Shown here one piece after another: positions 1 to 10,600 of a DNA stretch of 64,000 nucleotides. The stretch is from Ariolimax columbianus (Eukaryota > Mollusca > Gastropoda > Stylommatophora > Arionidae): positions 40,534,970 through 40,598,969 of the forward strand of contig JAVGWX010000011.1 of assembly GCA_036924085.1 (NCBI GenBank). The letters run 5' to 3'. A model generated the notes under the pieces. It was not told the DNA's origin. It did no database searches and saw only the letters and a program-made list of their open reading frames with translations. The position numbers and the translations under genes are program-made. The first letter of the stretch is position 1. Each line of letters starts with the position of its first letter.

Positions 1-53
1 TTGACGGAGAGCAATTGACAGGAACAGGTTGGAACAGATAATTTGACACAGTT

Positions 54-95
<42 letters not shown>

Positions 96-960
96 ATTGA
101 CAGAAACAGGATTACACAGAGAAGTTGACGCAAATAGATTAACAGTGAGCGATTGACAGAAACAGATTTACACAGAGAAGTTGACGCAAATAGATTAACA
201 GAGAGCGATTGACGGAGAACGATTGACGGAGAGCGATTGACAGAAACAGGTTTACACAGAGAAGTTGACGCAGGGAGATTGACAGAGAGCGATTGACGGA
301 GAGCGATTAACGGAGAGCGATTGACGGAGAGCGATTGACAGAAACAGGTTTACACAGAGAAGTTGACGCAGGGAGATTGACAGAGAGCGATTGACGGAGA
401 GCGATTGACAGGAACAGGTTTACACAGACAAGCTGGAACTGAGAGACGATAACACAGTGGGAGTGATACAGAACGGTAAGCACTGAGAGAGGTTGGCAGA
501 GTTGATCCGAAGTGTTGGCAGAGACATATTATCATTATAAGTTGGCAAAGAGACATTTTGACAGGGAAATGTTAACACAGAGTGATTGAGAGAAAGTGAT
601 TGTAACAGGTGGACTCGGAGAGGTTGTTAAATATTTGTTTATAGAAACTTTGACAAAGAGACACTGATTGCGGCTGGGTCACAGAGATAAAGTTGTGAAA
701 ACAAAATGTTGTAAATACAGTTTCAGGAAAGAGGTTCGTACAGGGAGTTGAAAATGAGGGGCTGATGATGGAGGACTGAGTGAGAGATGGTTTAGGAAAG
801 ATATTAGAGGAAGTGAAGTTGCCAGCTAGAACAGCTGACAAATCGAAGATGATGCAAAGAGATAGGGGTTGACAGAGATAGGATGACAGAGACTGAGGTT
901 GACATATACAGTTGTACAAAGAAAACGGTTCACAGATATGTGAGTTGTGAAAGTAAATTG
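1..960. repeat. Degenerate GAGCGATTGACG minisatellite
   Basis: Direct reading shows a decaying tandem array built from short GAGCGATTGACG and GAAGTTGACGCA submotifs. The submotif GAAGTTGACGCA recurs near 121, 179, 261 and 359, so the spacing is irregular (58, 82 and 98 bp). A (GA)n run lies at about 57-92. The array is clear to about 430 and fades toward 960. Open frames on the minus strand here are repeat translations. I see no gene. Confidence 0.8.
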
Positions 961-1210
961 ATGAGAGAGAGAGAGAAGAGAGAGAGAGAAAAAAAATAAA
1001 GAGCGAGAGAGAGAGAGCGAGAGAGAGAGAGAAGAGGTCGATGTGTGAAAGAGGTTTAATGAGACAAATATTGAGAAAGTAGTTGAGAAATCAAGACATG
1101 ACTTTAGCTAGTAACAATTTGCGTGGTTGATAGAGAGCTATTTCGTAAGAGTGATTTAGGTAGAGGTCAAGGAAGAGAGAATGATAGAAAGAGAGAGAGA
1201 GAGAGTGAAA
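961..1210. repeat. GA-rich simple repeat
   Basis: Polypurine tracts dominated by (GA)n occur at about 965-1035 and 1185-1206, separated by unremarkable sequence. Confidence 0.85.
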
Positions 1211-1424
1211 CAAGTTTAGAGATGGAGAGATATGTTTAAAAAACATCAGCATTATTTAGAATAAACCACATATACATGGTCGTGGGAAACATACATGTCT
1301 AGAAGGAGGATTGGCTCATGCTTGATCCTGGTAGGATATCACAAGATAAACATGAAATGTGTTTTACTTGGGTCGACCAGTACACTCAAGATTATTTATC
1401 AAGTAGTGAATTGGAGCTATTTCT

Positions 1425-1515
1425 GGTATACATATATGTGTGTGTATATGTGTGTGTATGTATGTGTGCGCGTGTGAGCGTGTGGGTGTGTATGTATGTG
1501 TATTTGTATGTAAAT
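1425..1515. repeat. (TG)n/(TATG)n microsatellite
   Basis: An alternating TGTG and TATG tract. The short open frames crossing it are repeat translations. Confidence 0.85.
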
Positions 1516-1654
1516 ATGAACGTATACATAAATCGATCTTTCTATACCTTTTCTAAATGTTGTATTTAACTAGGCTGTCTATCAGTATCTATTTTTCAAA
1601 ATATCTAATTTCTATTTCTTTATACTTGAGATGCATATAAGTATGGCACAAACA

Positions 1655-2165
1655 CATAACTACTTAATTACTGTCCGTGTCCAAGCACCAGGTAATACTG
1701 TGTGCATCCAGTATTTAACGACATGGATTTACCTGTCATTTGCCTCCAGCATGTCGCGCCTATTGCATGTTTCCTGGAGGTTGGGGCAGGTCATCAGGTG
1801 GTCTGGGTCCTGTATTGCGCCACGTGTATCATCATCTGTGTATCCCCATGTTTTCATATTCCTCTTGCACCATGATACACCAGTTCGGAGTCTGTTCAGC
1901 GACTTCCATGTTGTGTATGGTAAATGATGTCCGGGGGCAGGTTCCTCCCGAAGTCCCATCCCTCGGGCTTGCATCAATCCGTGCCGTCTCTAGATGCGGC
2001 GACTTTCAGGATGTGTCTGTATGGGCTGTGTTGAGTTGGGGAAGCAATGTCTGGATTGGAGTCTTGAGATCTGTACCTGATGTCCAAACATTCGGTACCT
2101 AGGGCCGTGCTCTTGTTATTCTCGTTCGATTTCTGCTGCATCGCTTCTTCGAATCACACATATGC
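1655..2165 (-). pseudogene. LINE-B 3' fragment (reverse transcriptase C-terminus)
   Basis: The minus strand encodes the C-terminal end of a non-LTR retrotransposon polyprotein. Visible blocks include EEPAPGHHLPYTTWKSLNRL, then a degenerate cysteine/histidine cluster (DHLMTCPNLQETC) ending in DMLEAND. The same protein tail is recognisable at 51.7-52.1 kb and, less completely, at 25.9-26.2 kb, which defines the family. The DNA 3' end, read on the minus strand, finishes near the stretch GGTGCTTGGACACGG, as in the copies at 42.6 and 51.6 kb. The cysteine pair that reads CDCG in the 51.7-kb copy is lost here (TRGAIQ). The copy is 5'-truncated and broken by mutations, and cannot be active. Confidence 0.75.
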
Positions 2166-2352
2166 TGAAATAGCAGATCAAGTACTCTATGCTGCAGATA
2201 TTGGTGCACTAATAAAGCGATTCAATAAGTGTATGAATTGTGTTGACGAATAAGGATCAATGTAAGCGCAATATTAACTGGATTTCAAGTAAAATAGACA
2301 TTTGGTGTAACCTATTTACTGGCTTTCCCTCGTGTTTCTGTGTGTGAATGTT

Positions 2353-2354
<2 letters not shown>

Positions 2355-2389
<35 letters not shown>

Positions 2390-2395
2390 ATATAT
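2355..2395. repeat. (TG)n microsatellite
   Basis: A (TG)n run followed by TATGTATATA. Confidence 0.85.
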
Positions 2396-2629
2396 ACATA
2401 CATATTTATAGATATGGTGACAGAAACAAATGAAGTATAAGTGTTGTCCATCGGCAGGCAGGTACATAGGAACCCTCATGCGCATGCACCATTTTTTTCC
2501 AACTCACTGGATGCGTCAGCTGCTGCCAGTCCGTCTTTCGGTGTTGAGTGTAGTTAGCTCTCGTCAGGTTTTCATTCACCATGTGCGCGGCAATGTTCCA
2601 AGTCATGTTGACAGTTTTCTTTAATTGAC

Positions 2630-3010
2630 GTTTGGTTATGTATCACGAGTACGCACCAAAAGGTCAAAACATTACAAAAGGGTCAAACCTGGAGGTCTTC
2701 CGTCGACTTCGTGATGCTGTTTGAATCAAACGACAGGACCTGTGAACAGCGGGAACAGCTCCATCATAACAACGCCCGCGCCCATTCTTCGCATCTGATT
2801 CAGGCTTTATTGACCAATCACAACCTTCCTCTGGTTCGCAAGGCTCCCATTCTCCCGACATGTCTTGTAGCAAATTTGTGGCTGTTCATCAAGCTCAAAA
2901 ATCCGCTGAAATGAATCAGATTTGAGTCACTGGAAGACATTGTTCGATATGCGACGACCAAGTTGTTCTTCATTCCTAAATAGGTATACCGGCAATGATT
3001 TAAACAAAGC
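2630..3010 (+). pseudogene. Mariner-like transposase remnant (C-terminal part)
   Basis: The plus strand reads, with frame breaks, QLHHNNARAHSSHLIQALLT, followed by a degenerate form of the usual mariner block around the third catalytic aspartate, then LWLFIKLKNPLK. In this family the order is DNARxH, YSPDxAP and a final DxxLF. Here the DN pair has become NN and the SPD motif is lost, so the transposase is dead. Only the C-terminal third is recognised, and I could not identify terminal inverted repeats. Confidence 0.65.
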
Positions 3011-3139
3011 GAGGCTGTAGGTAGAATGTGTGGAGCCTCAACGAAAGTACTTTGAAGGGGATTGTCGTTACAGACCTCCATGTGAGTAATTGTATTTTTC
3101 CCACCAAAAGGTTGAATACGTTTTGAGCAGACATTGAAA

Positions 3140-3425
3140 GTGAAGTAATAGCAAAGGCAAAGGTAAAGGCCGTCGTCCATCGCAAACGATGATGGCATAT
3201 TTTCTAGCACTATTTTTAGTAAGGATAAACTGCGCTATTTTTTATCCTCACTCTCTCGTCTCGAGCCGCCCGACCCCAGAGGCTAGTCAAGGACAAGACG
3301 ACTAGGCGCCGACTACGAGATGCAGCGGACTCCGCATCAAGCACCCGGATGGCGGAGTCTGGAGTCGAACCCACACCACCTGATTACGAGGCCAACGGCT
3401 TAACCACTTCGCCACGGAATCCCAG
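3140..3425 (-). repeat. SINE-T: tRNA-Thr-like SINE
   Basis: Read on the minus strand, the element starts with a tRNA-like head: an A-box-like TGGCGAAGTGG, a position equivalent to the anticodon loop reading CGT (threonine), and a perfect B box GGTTCGACTCC. A body of about 200 bp follows, shared with a second copy at 47,536-47,800. The two copies match from the head through the GTCGGGCGGCTC segment to a common end near CCATCATCG. The flanks are mariner remnants, which suggests insertion into old transposon DNA. Confidence 0.8.
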
Positions 3426-3477
3426 TAATAACTGGATGAATATTTAAATAATCATTTGTGACATATCTACTGACGTT

Positions 3478-3565
3478 TGCCCGTATGTGTGTGCATGAAT
3501 GTGTGTGTATATGCGTGCGTGTGTGTGTATATGCGTGCAGGTGTGTATGTGTGCGTAAATAAATA
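3478..3565. repeat. (TG)n-rich microsatellite
   Basis: A mixed TGTG/TGCG/TATG tract. Confidence 0.8.
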
Positions 3566-3569
3566 TACA

Positions 3570-4085
3570 AATTACTTTTGTCAACGTCCATAAAGCTGCT
3601 GGAAACATTCGTGGAACCTATTCTTTGTCACCTTTCGCAGCTGTCTTGTCGCATTCGTGATAACGTCAACGGCATCCTTAAATCGCTGCCCTTTCAGTGT
3701 CGATTTCAGTCGGGGGGTACAAGAAAAAATGAGCCAGTGCCAGGTCGAGCGAATATGGAGGATGTTCCAAGGTAATCACATTGTGTTTTCGAGGTACTGC
3801 TTCACCAGTAATGATCGATGATCTGGCGCATTGTCATGAAACATAATCCAACAGTTTTTTTTCTCCATTTTTCTGGTCGTTTTCTTCCTCTTAGACGACG
3901 GAGAACATCAACCTACATTTCCTTGTTAACGTTGGGCTTTCAGGAATGAAATTATGGTAGACAATACCCTAGGAATAAAAAAAACTTCCATCATAACATG
4001 ACTTCTCAAGGAAAACACATAATTTGACATTTGTACGTTGTTCAATCAAAGACATTTTCAACTTCGACGATGCAGCAAGCACAAC
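3570..4085 (-). pseudogene. Mariner-like transposase remnant (second family)
   Basis: The minus strand reads through a mariner C-terminus: FHDNAPDHRSLLVKQYLENT, then after a frame break RLKSTLKGQRFKDAVDVITN and ATRQLRK. The DNAP-H motif and the LKG-RF-D-VI-NAT block are typical of mariner transposases. The sequence around the third catalytic aspartate is garbled by stop codons and indels. It differs from the remnant at 2.6-3.0 kb, so it is not a repeat of that insertion. Confidence 0.65.
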
Positions 4086-4101
4086 ATAAACAAGTATGTA
4101 A

Positions 4102-4445
4102 CTTCTGTTGTTGTTGTTTAATGCACAGAATGAGTAGGATTACTCTTTTGTGCGTCCCAAAAATAATGTTAAGTGGCAGGTTGTCGTAGCTTTCCTCTCA
4201 TCCCGAGCGTGCTGATGAAGTTGGACCGGGGTCCTCCAGGACGTTGTTCTATGCTTGGCTTCATCTGCGTGTCGCTTACTACCACAGGGATCACGTCGAA
4301 TCTCACATTGTTAGCCAGACTGCTGTACTCGACAACAGACCGTTTCCAGGACGACCAACGAGGAGGTCAGGTGAGGGTTTTTGTCAGTATATTTCTTGTG
4401 ACCCTGGCTACCATTGTCTGATCAGTCTGTTTTGCCAGACCAGAT
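4102..4445 (-). repeat. Rep-A interspersed repeat, copy 1
   Basis: Rep-A is an unclassified repeat of about 340 bp found eleven times here. In its own orientation (minus strand here) it ends in GTGGGCATTAAACAACAAC, a CAA-type tail. Diagnostic blocks are CACTTAACGTCC, GATGAAGCCAAGCATAG and CTGGAAACAGGCTG. I see no protein and no clear pol III boxes. The CAA tail suggests a SINE or LINE 3' end, but that is inference. Confidence 0.75.
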
Positions 4446-5345
4446 GTTAGCCTCATCGTCCTGTAACTTCTGTTTGAGAGTATATCGTACAAGGTCACGT
4501 CTCCCATGTCATTTCATCAAGGTCACGTCTGCCATGTTATTTCATTAAGGTCACTACCAACTAATACATACACATTCTCCATAATAGTATCTTCCATTCA
4601 AACACGAGTCGACTATTCCGGGAACTTGTTGAACCTACCTCGTAAATGTGTGTTTATATATGTATATATGTAGTGCTATTATGAAACCGACTATAACACT
4701 GTTTGTCAAACCCTAGATTGAAGCAACAAAAAAAAAGGAGATATCAACATCCAACCAATGACATCTATTCTGCAGTGTAAACACATTTACTGGTCTATGT
4801 TTAGTTAAACGTTTACATTTAAAATCATGAAAGCGGTTGAAAATAAAAGTCAAAGAGGAATCAACAAAACATTTTTTGTAAACTTCCCTGCTGCAGATTG
4901 AGGCTGTATGCAATCTTGATTTTTGCTGTGTTTAGACTTGGAAGCGAGTTCGCAAAGCTAGACAGCTTCAATGTTTAGAGTCTGCAGGACATAACGTCCA
5001 GCTTTCTCGCTGTTCTGTTGGGCACTGGGCTTCTTTTCTTTGAAATTTTAAGTTTTTTTGTGGATGAGATTAGCCACGAAAAGACATGCAAAGAACATAA
5101 GGTGTATTGGAAGATGGGATTTTATAACATAAGGGAATAAACAGAATTAAAATATCAAAAATTTTGGAAGGGGATTAAGGAAGGGATTAAGTTGAAACAA
5201 TTTTTTAGAATGTTTGTTTTTTGCAGACGAAAAGCAAGTGGTCGAGCTGTTAGTGTTCCGATCTTTTAAAAAAAAAAATGGGGTTTAAACACTAACTCGG
5301 CAAAGGTTTGTTTGTTATGTGAAGAGAGAAATATAGATACAACGC
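4446..5345. other. No recognised gene
   Basis: AT-rich sequence. The phrase CAAGGTCACGTCT-CCATG-TATTTCAT is repeated around 4490-4550. Nothing else is supported. Confidence 0.5.
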
Positions 5346-5729
5346 GTGCACAGCTCGGAAACTGAAGAAGCAAACGGTGTTTCTGATCTGCGATACACAT
5401 ATATCCATGAAATGGTAAAGACGTGTGGTAGAGCATGTAGACTAGTCGGCAGTGAGTTGACAGGTAAGACTAGGATTACAGCGTTCCATGGTTCCAAATT
5501 ACGGAGAAAAATTAGCGCCGTAGTTCGTGCCTTGTACGACCTCTCCTCCAGTCAATCAAGCGGTAAATGGCTAAATGATGTATGCGTTGGGGAAGGTAGA
5601 AACAGCAAGGAAGGGAACTGGTCAGCACCACCTGATATAGGCTGTAGCGTAGTGCATGAAGAGTTATCTTCATCATCCCCGATGGCAATTGTTGCATGGG
5701 ACGTACCTTTGCCTTTAAACACGCAGTGA
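5346..5729 (+). other. Unrecognised 127-codon open frame, probably not a gene
   Basis: An uninterrupted frame of 127 codons lies just before a GA-rich tract. I recognise no domain, signal peptide or membrane segment, and there is no neighbouring exon structure that would support a gene. The C-terminal third overlaps sequence that is also open on the opposite strand. It is kept only because it is the longest frame here not explained by a repeat. Confidence 0.15.
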
Positions 5730-5913
5730 GAGAAAGAGAAAGAGAGAGAGAAAGACAAAATAAGGGGGGAGGGAGAGTGACAGTATGAGAGAGAGAAATG
5801 GAATGAGAGAGAGCGGAAAGAACCTTCAGCAAAAGACACATGCAAACCGACGGAATATTTGTACTCATAAGGGAATAGGGGAGAGGCGGGTGGGGGAGGG
5901 GGGGGGGAGAAAA

Positions 5914-5958
<45 letters not shown>

Positions 5959-6290
5959 TGGACAAGATGCAATTTACGCTGGTTGGATTGATTATAAGTG
6001 AACATTTTATCTGCAAAGTGCCGGTAATGGAGATTTATCTTGTAGAGAGAGAGTGATAGAGCGAGAGGTAGAGGGAGAGAAAGAGAGAGAGAGAGAGAGA
6101 GCAAAGTTGAGGCACCGGAAAAAATCAGAGAGGAACAGAAAGTAACAAACAAGTGAGAAAGATATACAAAGAGAAAGTGAAGGAGAGGCAAACACGAAGA
6201 GAGAGTTTTACATATAGAAAGAAAGAAAGAAAGAGAGAGAACGAGTGAGAGAGCGAGAGAGAGAGAGAGAGAGGAGGGGTGGGGGCGAAA
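5720..6290. repeat. GA-rich polypurine region
   Basis: (GA)n runs at about 5725-5760, 5918-5955, 6042-6102 and 6222-6274, plus G-rich runs at 5885-5910. The serine/leucine-rich minus-strand frames are repeat translations. Confidence 0.85.
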
Positions 6291-6324
6291 CACTTTTATT
6301 TTGTATATTAACCTACCCGTCTAT

Positions 6325-6910
6325 TTTGTAGCCCGTCTTCTTTTCTTTTATCACAATTGAGACAGCATATGTCCGTAAGCACTGTTGTCTGTATTCTATG
6401 TTTTGTAAGATCGTCATCTTTTCTTTTATCACAATTGAGACATCATATGTCCGTAAGCACTGTTGTCTGTATTCTGTTTTGCATAAAAGCAAATGGTTAC
6501 ATATCCGCTTCTACTGCAATACTAAAGAGCAAAACGTATGACTACTACCATAGCAGACGGATGCTCCGGTGGGGTACAATCTACCATGCCAGTATTGGTC
6601 TTTACAGCCCGATGAGAACACGTCTCACAGCACGTCTGATGATGTCGTCATCGTCGCTTGCGCCAAACAACTATTGTTATTACATGAAGACAAATGAATG
6701 CACTTTCGATCTTTATACACTTCAAAGCTTTCCCTGCAGTATGTCTTCTGTCTATTCCCTAAAGACATTTGGATGCACTGTCGCTCTTTTTATACCTCAA
6801 AACTTTCACTGCAGTATGTTTTCTGTCTATTACATAAAAACAATTGTCTGTACCATTGCTTCCACTACACTTAGAAGCTACCGCTGTAGTCTTTCTATCT
6901 ATTCCATAAT
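6325..6910 (+). repeat. Two coding-phase minisatellites (78 bp x2, 75 bp x about 3.3)
   Basis: A 78-bp unit is duplicated with GACA(G/T)CATATGTCCGT at 6361 and 6439. A second array has a 75-bp period (TGCAGTATGT at 6735 and 6810) and decays toward 6900. Both periods are multiples of three, so one frame (6357-6968, 203 codons) stays open and encodes 26-residue and 25-residue imperfect repeats such as CSMSSVYS. The frame runs on into the SINE-2-headed repeat that begins at 6917, so it is more likely a by-product of the arrays than a gene. Confidence 0.7.
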
Positions 6911-7058
6911 GGCAAATGGGATCAAGATACTGAGCAGCGCATGGGCTGCAGTGGTCAGCGACCCATAGCTGACTGCTAGCGTCAGCTAGCAACCCCGTAT
7001 TCTCAGCACAGCAAGAGTCACGCTGACCCGAAGGTGGACACAAATCAGATACCACTGG

Positions 7059-7700
7059 ATCTTGGGTAGTTGTCTCGCCGCAGCGACTCAATTTCAACCA
7101 GTGTTCGTAAAGCGATCTCAGTCCCGCCAGGCGGAGCGATAGCGCGGGCTTGCGGAAAACGCTCGCCTGCCTTTCCCCGTAGTGCGAATTGGGTGCGGTT
7201 TGTGGCAGTGGCTCCTCCACCGAGGTGCCCTAGTCTGGTCCGTATCAGGAAACGTGGTCCGTCCGTGGTGATTTCTCTAAGGCTTATAGCAGAGCTCGAC
7301 AGTACGTCTCGCTGGTGGTCCGACTCTCGCAAAGAGCTTGTGACCGGCAAATGGAAAGCAGGAATCGTTGCCTCGAGGCCCTGCGTTCTCTCTCTCCCTA
7401 CGGAGAAGGGGAGAAGGGCAGGCCAAATGGTGTCTCTAGTCCCAGTGAAATTCATCGCCGAGGTCGTTGGGATCCGTTCTGCACAGAGCGCTGCCATCCC
7501 TCCTCAAGCGAGCCCGGTCGGTCGGTCGTCTGGTACGTGTGGGAGGCCCCTGTCAGGCGGTCCTAGGTCGACGGAGTGAGGGACGGGTGGAACAAACCGT
7601 CCGTCCCGTCAGTCGGTCCCTGCGGCCGTCGTCCCAGCAAGGCTTTTTACACACCCTTCCTCCGCCGACCGGTGTGTGCTGTACGTACGTCTCCGACAGA
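7059..7700 (+). rRNA. 5' external transcribed spacer (ETS) segment, copy 1 (retrotransposed)
   Basis: About 642 bp directly upstream of an 18S 5' end, matching the segments at 8262-8895 and 32,732-33,364. It starts ATCTTGGGTAGTTG right after the TSD. I assign it as ETS from its position and from its conservation beside 18S; no independent spacer sequence was available. It is not a functional rRNA locus. Confidence 0.7.
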
Positions 7701-8261
7701 TATCTGGTTGATCCTGCCAGTAGTCATATGCTTGTCTCAAAGATTAAGCCATGCATGTCTAAGTTCACACTGTCTCACGGTGAAACCGCGAATGGCTCAT
7801 TAAATCAGTCGAGGTTCCTTAGATGACACGATCCTACTTGGATAACTGTGGCAATTCTAGAGCTAATACATGCTTACCAAGCTCCGACCCTCGCGGAAAG
7901 AGCGCTTTTATTAGTTCAAAACCAATCGTCGTTTCCCCTCGCGGGGTTGCGGCGTCCCCACTGGTGACTCTGGATAACTTTGTGCTGATCGCATGGCCTC
8001 ATGTGCCGGCGACGCATCTTTCAAATGTCTGCCCTATCAAATGTCGATGGTACGTGACATGCCTACCATGTTTGTAACGGGTAACGGGGAATCAGGGTTC
8101 GATTCCGGAGAGGGAGCATGAAAAACGGCTACCACATCCAAGGAAGGCAGCAGGCGCGCAACTTACCCACTCCCGGCACGGGGAGGTAGTGACGAAAAAT
8201 AACAATACGGGACTCTTTCGAGGCCCCGTAATTGGAATGAGTACACTTTAAACCCTTTAAC
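7701..8261 (+). rRNA. Partial 18S rRNA (first ~561 nt), copy 1
   Basis: It begins TATCTGGTTGATCCTGCCAG, the conserved start of eukaryotic small-subunit rRNA, and continues collinearly through the AACGGGTAACGGGG and TAATTGGAATGAG landmarks to CCTTTAAC. It then switches abruptly to the ETS start at 8262. Where copy 2 continues into GAGGATCTATTGG, this copy stops. The fragment is part of a transposed unit and cannot make mature rRNA. Confidence 0.9.
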
Positions 8262-8895
8262 ATCTGGGGTAGTTGTCTCGCCGCAGCGACTCAATTTCAA
8301 CCAGTGTTGGTAAAGCGATCTCAGTCCCGCCAGGCGGAGCGATAGCGCGGGCTTGCGGAAAACGCTCGCCTGCCTTTCCCCGTAGTGCGAATTGGGTGCG
8401 GTTTGTGGTAGTGGCTCCTCCACCGAGGTGCCCTAGTCTGGTCCGTATCAGGAAACGTGGTCCGTCCGTGGTGATTTCTCTAAGGCTTATAGCAGAGCTC
8501 GACAGTACGTCTCGCTGGTGGTCCGACTCTCGCAAAGAGCTTGTGACCGGCAAATGGAAAGCAGGAATCGTTGCCTCGAGGCCCTGCCGTTCGTCTCTCC
8601 CTACGGAGAAGGGCAGGCCAAATGGTGTCTCTAGTCCCAGTGAAATTCGTCGCCGAGGTCGTTGGGATCCGTTCTGCACAGAGCGCTGCCATCCCTCCTC
8701 GAGCGAGCCCGGTCGGTCGGTCGTCTGGTGCGTGTGGAAGGCCCCTGTCAGGCGGTCCTAGGTCGACGGAGTGAGGGACGGGTGGAACAAACCGTCCGTC
8801 CCGTCAGTCGGTCCCTGCGGCCGTCGTCCCAGCAAGGCTTTTTACACACCCTTCCTCCGCCGACCGGTGTGCGCAGTACGTACGTCTCCGACAGA
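8262..8895 (+). rRNA. 5' ETS segment, copy 2 (retrotransposed)
   Basis: About 634 bp starting ATCTGGGGTAGTTG, almost identical to the ETS of the coding LINE-A copy at 32,732. The shared 5' limit in independent insertions argues for a fixed RNA 5' end. Confidence 0.7.
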
Positions 8896-10062
8896 TATCT
8901 GGTTGATCCTGCCAGTAGTCATATGCTTGTCTCAAAGATTAAGCCATGCATGTCTAAGTTCACACTGTCTCACGGTGAAACCGCGAATGGCTCATTAAAT
9001 CAGTCGAGGTTCCTTAGATGACACGATCCTACTTGGATAACTGTGGCAATTCTAGAGCTAATACATGCTTACCAAGCTCCGACCCTCGCGGAAAGAGCGC
9101 TTTTATTAGTTCAAAACCAATCGTCGTTTCCCCTCGCGGGGTTGCGGCGTCCCCACTGGTGACTCTGGATAACTTTGTGCTGATCGCATGGCCTCATGTG
9201 CCGGCGACGCATCTTTCAAATGTCTGCCCTATCAAATGTCGATGGTACGTGACATGCCTACCATGTTTGTAACGGGTAACGGGGAATCAGGGTTCGATTC
9301 CGGAGAGGGAGCATGAGAAATGGCTACCACATCCAAGGAAGGCAGCAGGCGCGCAACTTACCCACTCCCGGCACGGGGAGGTAGTGACGAAAAATAACAA
9401 TACGGGACTCTTTCGAGGCCCCGTAATTGGAATGAGTACACTTTAAACCCTTTAACGAGGATCTATTGGAGGGCAAGTCTGGTGCCAGCAGCCGCGGTAA
9501 TTCCAGCTCCAATAGCGTATATTAAAGTTGTTGCAGTTAAAAAGCTCGTAGTTGGATCTCAGGCGCAGGCGGGCGGTCCGGCTCGCGCCGGTTCACTGCC
9601 CGTTGTCTCCTGCCCTACCGTCTGCCGGCTCTCTCCCACGGGTGCTCTTCGCTGAGCGTCCTGGGTGGCCGGCGCGTTTACTTTGAAAAAATTAGAGTGT
9701 TCAAAGCAGGCCTCGGCTGCCTGAATAATGGTGCATGGAATAATGGAATAGGACCTCGGTTCTATTTTGTTGGTTTTCGGAACTGGAGGTAATGATTAAC
9801 AGGGACAAACGGGGGCATTCGTATTGCGGCGTTAGAGGTGAAATTCTTGGATCGCCGCAAGACGAGCTACTGCGAAAGCATTTGTCAAGAATGTTTTCAT
9901 TAATCAAGAACGAAAGTCAGAGGCGCGAAGACGATCAGATACCGTCGTAGTTCTGACCATAAACGATGCCGACTAGCGATCCGCAGGAGTTGCTTCGATG
10001 ACTCTGCGGGCAGCTTCCGGGAAACCAAAGTGTTTGGGTTCCGGGGGAAGTATGGTTGCAAA

Positions 10063-10111
<49 letters not shown>

Positions 10112-10135
10112 GCGGCTTAATTTGACTCAACACGG
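8896..10135 (+). rRNA. Partial 18S rRNA (first ~1240 nt), copy 2
   Basis: Collinear with metazoan 18S from TATCTGGTTGATCC through GCCAGCAGCCGCGGTAATTC (near 9485), GTGAAATTCTTGGATCG (near 9838) and AAAGGAATTGACGG (10,073) to CTCAACACGG at 10,135. There it departs from canonical 18S, which continues with GAAA and the last third of the molecule, and enters the LINE-A UTR. The missing 3' third means it is not a working rRNA gene. Confidence 0.92.
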
Positions 10136-10600
10136 CCAACACTGAAATGACTGACATGCCGAGACCACTTCTCTGGGGTCTGATATGGAACTGGTGCTGG
10201 ATTTAGACCCTCAGAAATCTGGGGTTATGCCCTCTGTGGCTTGGTTGGTCTGCATCCAGTGTTTGATAGAGGAATTGACGGAAGAGCACTATCAGGAGTG
10301 GAGCCTGAGGCTAACATTGACTAAACACGCCAATAGTGTAGAATGACTGTCAAAAGAGAGCACCTTCGTGGGGTCTAATAGTGAACATGTGCTGGTATTA
10401 GACCCACGGAAGACAGGTCAGTCTCCAAACCCCCAAATGAAAGAGCGCCTGCTACGGTAATCTGGTCTTTACCCTGCAGAAATCGCAGGCTCCAGAAACT
10501 GGGCCATTGACAAACTAAAAGCCCTCTATTGATACGGTCTGGCTAATATTGAACGGGTGCTGGAAATAGACCCTCTGAAGACAGGTCAGCTTTACCTTAC
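10073..10600 (+). repeat. LINE-A 5' UTR tandem repeats carrying an 18S-derived block
   Basis: Units about 196 bp apart (GGAATTGACG at 10,075 and 10,271) each join about 60 bp of 18S (GGAATTGACGG to CAACACG) to about 130 bp of non-rRNA sequence with the block GTGCTGG-ATTAGACCC. A third partial unit lacking the 18S block lies near 10,540. The second 18S block is diverged (GAAGAGCACTATCAGG), so it is older than the first, near-canonical one. Confidence 0.8.

Noticed and set aside
3360..3425. A tRNA-Thr gene on the minus strand
   Set aside because: The tRNA-like part has mismatches and continues into a SINE body that is repeated at 47.5 kb.
7045..9272. Many open frames of 60-169 codons across the ETS and 18S segments
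   Set aside because: They translate GC-rich rRNA and spacer sequence, recur identically at each rDNA copy and have no protein features.
7701..10135. A functional rRNA gene cluster
   Set aside because: No copy holds the last third of 18S, and no 5.8S, ITS or 28S follows. TSDs show transposed fragments.
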